A program made the translations under genes and the position numbers. The notes beneath the pieces were generated by a model. It was not told the origin of the DNA and searched no databases. It saw only the letters and a list, made by a program, of their open reading frames with translations. From positions 23,640 through 87,639 of the forward strand of contig JAYVPJ010000016.1 in the NCBI GenBank assembly GCA_043757445.1: DNA of 64,000 nucleotides, written 5' to 3'. Positions 62,489 through 64,000 of the stretch are shown here, piece after piece. Numbering within the stretch: the first letter of the stretch is position 1; each line of letters starts with the position of its first letter. The DNA is from JBKCUI01 sp043757445. GTDB taxonomy: Bacteria; Planctomycetota; Planctomycetia; Pirellulales; Pirellulaceae.

Positions 62489-63264
62489 TCGGCAACGAAA
62501 CCAACATCGCCATTCGAATTGCTGATTTAACTGTCGCATATCAGCGCAAGCCGGTTCTATGGGAAATCAATCTTTCGATTCCATGTGGTGCGCTCGTAGG
62601 CCTGGTTGGCCCGAATGGTGCAGGCAAGAGCACGCTCATCAAATCCATTATGGATATGGTGCCGCGCATCTCGGGTACGGTGGAGGTGCATGGCGAGCCA
62701 TTGGAAAAACAGCGACAAAACATTGCATACGTTCCTCAACGCGAGTCGGTCGATTGGGATTTCCCCGCCACCGTGCTGGATGTCGTAACGATGGGGCTCT
62801 ATCGTGAAATTGGCTGGTTCAAACGCATTCGCAATGAACATCGAAAAAGATCGATCAACGCGCTCGAACAAGTCGGAATCGCAGAATTAGCCGACCGGCA
62901 AATCAGCCAACTTTCAGGCGGCCAACAACAACGTACATTCTTAGCCAGAGCGCTCGTTCAATCAGCAAACATCTTCCTCATGGATGAACCCTTCGCAGCC
63001 GTCGATGCAGCGACGGAACAGTCCATTATCCAAGTCCTGAGGCAACAGCAATCACAAGGCAAAACCATTCTGGTGGTACACCATGATCTGCATACTGTTC
63101 CCGAATACTTCGATCATCTCATTTTGCTCAATGTTCGGGCCGTCGCCTGGGGAACCATGCAAGCTACATTTACACCAGAAAACTTGAGAAGGACTTATGG
63201 CGGTCGGCTGACACTTTTGGAAGAAGTCACCGAGGCTATGCGCCGCCGAAGTTTGTCCAAGTAG
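62485..63264 (+). CDS. ABC transporter ATPase for metal uptake
   Basis: A 259-residue ABC ATPase: Walker A GPNGAGKST (42-50), Q-loop VPQRESVDWDFP (the DWDFP pattern is typical of Mn/Zn importers), signature LSGGQQQR, Walker B IFLMDEPFAAVD, and H-loop HHD. Starts ATGA overlapping the TroA-like gene. The C-terminus looks complete. The expected permease gene is missing; the IS110 remnant begins instead. Confidence 0.92.
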   Translation: MIGNETNIAIRIADLTVAYQRKPVLWEINLSIPCGALVGLVGPNGAGKSTLIKSIMDMVPRISGTVEVHGEPLEKQRQNIAYVPQRESVDWDFPATVLDVVTMGLYREIGWFKRIRNEHRKRSINALEQVGIAELADRQISQLSGGQQQRTFLARALVQSANIFLMDEPFAAVDAATEQSIIQVLRQQQSQGKTILVVHHDLHTVPEYFDHLILLNVRAVAWGTMQATFTPENLRRTYGGRLTLLEEVTEAMRRRSLSK

Positions 63265-63372
63265 CTTCGGCTCACGAATGCACAAAGCACAAGGTTTGTG
63301 CGAGACACGCGGCGGTGATGGCGTTTGTCCTTGAGTTGAAAGCCAACCTAGCGCAGAATCCATGTAAGTCCT

Positions 63373-63457
63373 AGGTTTGGGGCGGAGTCATTCGATAAAC
63401 TGGCGACTCAGACCCGTGATCGTGCCGTAACACGTCACACCTTTACACCCCAAACCC
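63373..63457 (+). ncRNA. Candidate IS110 bridge RNA or structured left end
   Basis: An outer stem, AGGTTTGGGG (63373-63382) with CCCCAAACC (63448-63456), encloses two hairpins: GAGTC / GACTC (63385-63389, 63405-63409) and CGTG / CACG (63415-63418, 63431-63434). It lies just before the transposase start, where IS110-group elements encode their bridge RNA. Guide loops cannot be assigned here. Confidence 0.4.
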
Positions 63458-63472
63458 AAGGACCACTTGACC

Positions 63473-63793
63473 ATGAAAATTCTCGCACTTGACCTCGGAA
63501 AATTCAACACCATGTGCTGCTATTTCGACACCGAAACTAGAAAAAATGAATTCATCAACGCGTCTACCGAACGCAACTATCTGACGACCGTTTTTAAGAA
63601 ATACGCGGCCAGCCTGATTGTAATGGAAGCCTGTGGTCCATCAGGTTGGATTCATGACTTGTGCGTGCCGCAAAGCTCGAACGCCGCGCCCAGGAAAGGT
63701 TCGGCACCTAAAAAGAAAAAAGTGCTGTTAGCTGACCGCTCGCCACCCAAGACAGGTCGCGCGGCTTCGAAAAGAAACGCCGTTTCGACCTAA
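63473..63793 (+). pseudogene. IS110 transposase, N-terminal part fused to a basic tail
   Basis: The 106-residue frame starts with the DEDD RuvC-like domain of IS110 transposases: ILALDLGKFNTMCCYFD (first Asp) and IVMEACGPSGWIHDLC (the Glu). After about residue 66 the usual nuclease and C-terminal Tnp_2 domains are absent and a Lys/Pro-rich tail follows, like the end of such proteins. An internal deletion is the simplest reading. It cannot be active on its own. Confidence 0.8.
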
Positions 63794-63802
63794 CGAACCA
63801 TG

Positions 63803-63869
63803 GCGACTGAGGTAGCTTGAGAACAGGCGTGGTTCAAGAAACCGATTCGCCGAATGAGACCTCAGTCGC
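63803..63869 (+). other. Structured region downstream of the IS110 fragment
   Basis: A perfect 10-bp stem, GCGACTGAGG (63803-63812) with CCTCAGTCGC (63860-63869), encloses two hairpins (CTTGAGAAC / GGTTCAAG, and ATTCG-c-CGAAT). It lies ten bases after the transposase stop. The rest, to 64000, shows no feature I can support. Confidence 0.6.
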
Positions 63870-64000
63870 TATTTTAAACTACCCAACCGAGATTCCAGCA
63901 CGAAAAAAAGAAGAGAGATTCCCAGAAGCAAATCGAATCGATAGACCAAGTAGCCCAAGACCCAACCTTGAACTGAAGCCACTCAAACCAGCTGACACTG

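Larger units (their letters stand above)
63265..63900 (+). mobile_element. Internally deleted IS110-family element
   Basis: A transposase fragment (63473-63793) is flanked by structured non-coding ends. The element borders are not exact: IS110 elements lack terminal inverted repeats. It lies just after the metal-transporter ATPase gene. Confidence 0.65.

Overview
The window reads as chromosome of a planctomycete, most like the order Pirellulales. The basis is its set of lineage-typical secreted families: the DUF1549/DUF1553 + DUF1501 pairs, the DUF1592-type cytochrome-like protein with a DUF1552 partner, a DUF1080 hydrolase, Tat-exported Gfo/Idh oxidoreductases, an HTH protein with a long Ser/Gly/Asp-rich linker and a membrane anchor, and an EF-G paralogue. 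There are no rRNA genes, no CRISPR array and no prophage. One tRNA (Gln, UUG) is present. Base composition looks close to balanced by eye; it was not computed.

Layout. 1-5.2 kb (minus strand): a HerA-like P-loop ATPase cut by the window edge, a glucose-dehydrogenase-like enzyme, an Mrp-type ATPase and a YedJ-like HD phosphohydrolase. 5.3-5.5 kb: remnant of a GxxExxY gene. 5.6-9.3 kb (minus): DUF1080 hydrolase, LRR protein and Gfo/Idh oxidoreductase, a plausible 3-keto-sugar module. 9.9-21 kb: small membrane protein, RNase III, FAD/2Fe-2S reductase, CapA-like protein, HTH-linker-membrane protein, TolC-type outer-membrane protein, GGDEF/HD-like regulator and a GT87-like membrane protein. 21.3-26.7 kb: a PSCyt1/DUF1549/DUF1553 protein, its DUF1501 partner and an MFS transporter. 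27-35.5 kb: EF-G paralogue coupled to thymidylate kinase, a GGCT-like protein, a TPR protein, SlyX, a large exported protein and a Nudix-like protein. 35.8-43.2 kb: tRNA-Gln, DUF1015, then a four-gene minus-strand operon (DUF1549/1553, DUF1501, ECF sigma factor, membrane-anchored DUF1549-like protein). 43.5-56.1 kb: KAP-like ATPase, DUF1592-DUF1552-ankyrin operon, CNT nucleoside transporter, and a tightly overlapping cassette of amidohydrolase, TIM-barrel isomerase, HTTM-like membrane protein and a small protein. 56.4-63.3 kb: Cys-rich exported protein, then secG-yicC-gmk-rpoZ-coaC-coaB-bshB1 followed by a TroA-like metal-binding lipoprotein and its ATPase. The window ends in an internally deleted IS110-family element.

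The most interesting unit is the operon at 37.3-43.2 kb. The protein encoded next to the ECF sigma factor has a short cytoplasmic N-terminus, one membrane helix, and an extracytoplasmic region that aligns motif by motif with the DUF1549/DUF1553 protein encoded by the first gene of the same operon, including the CxxCH site. This looks like an anti-sigma factor built from a copy of the enzyme whose expression it may control. A perfect tandem direct repeat sits immediately upstream of the operon's first start codon.

A second theme is short palindromic intergenic repeats. At least six families recur within these 64 kb, several abutting stop codons, and one is a ~125-bp MITE-like element present twice in nearly identical form. 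The IS110 remnant is flanked on both sides by sequence that can fold into an outer stem enclosing two hairpins; the upstream one is a candidate bridge RNA.
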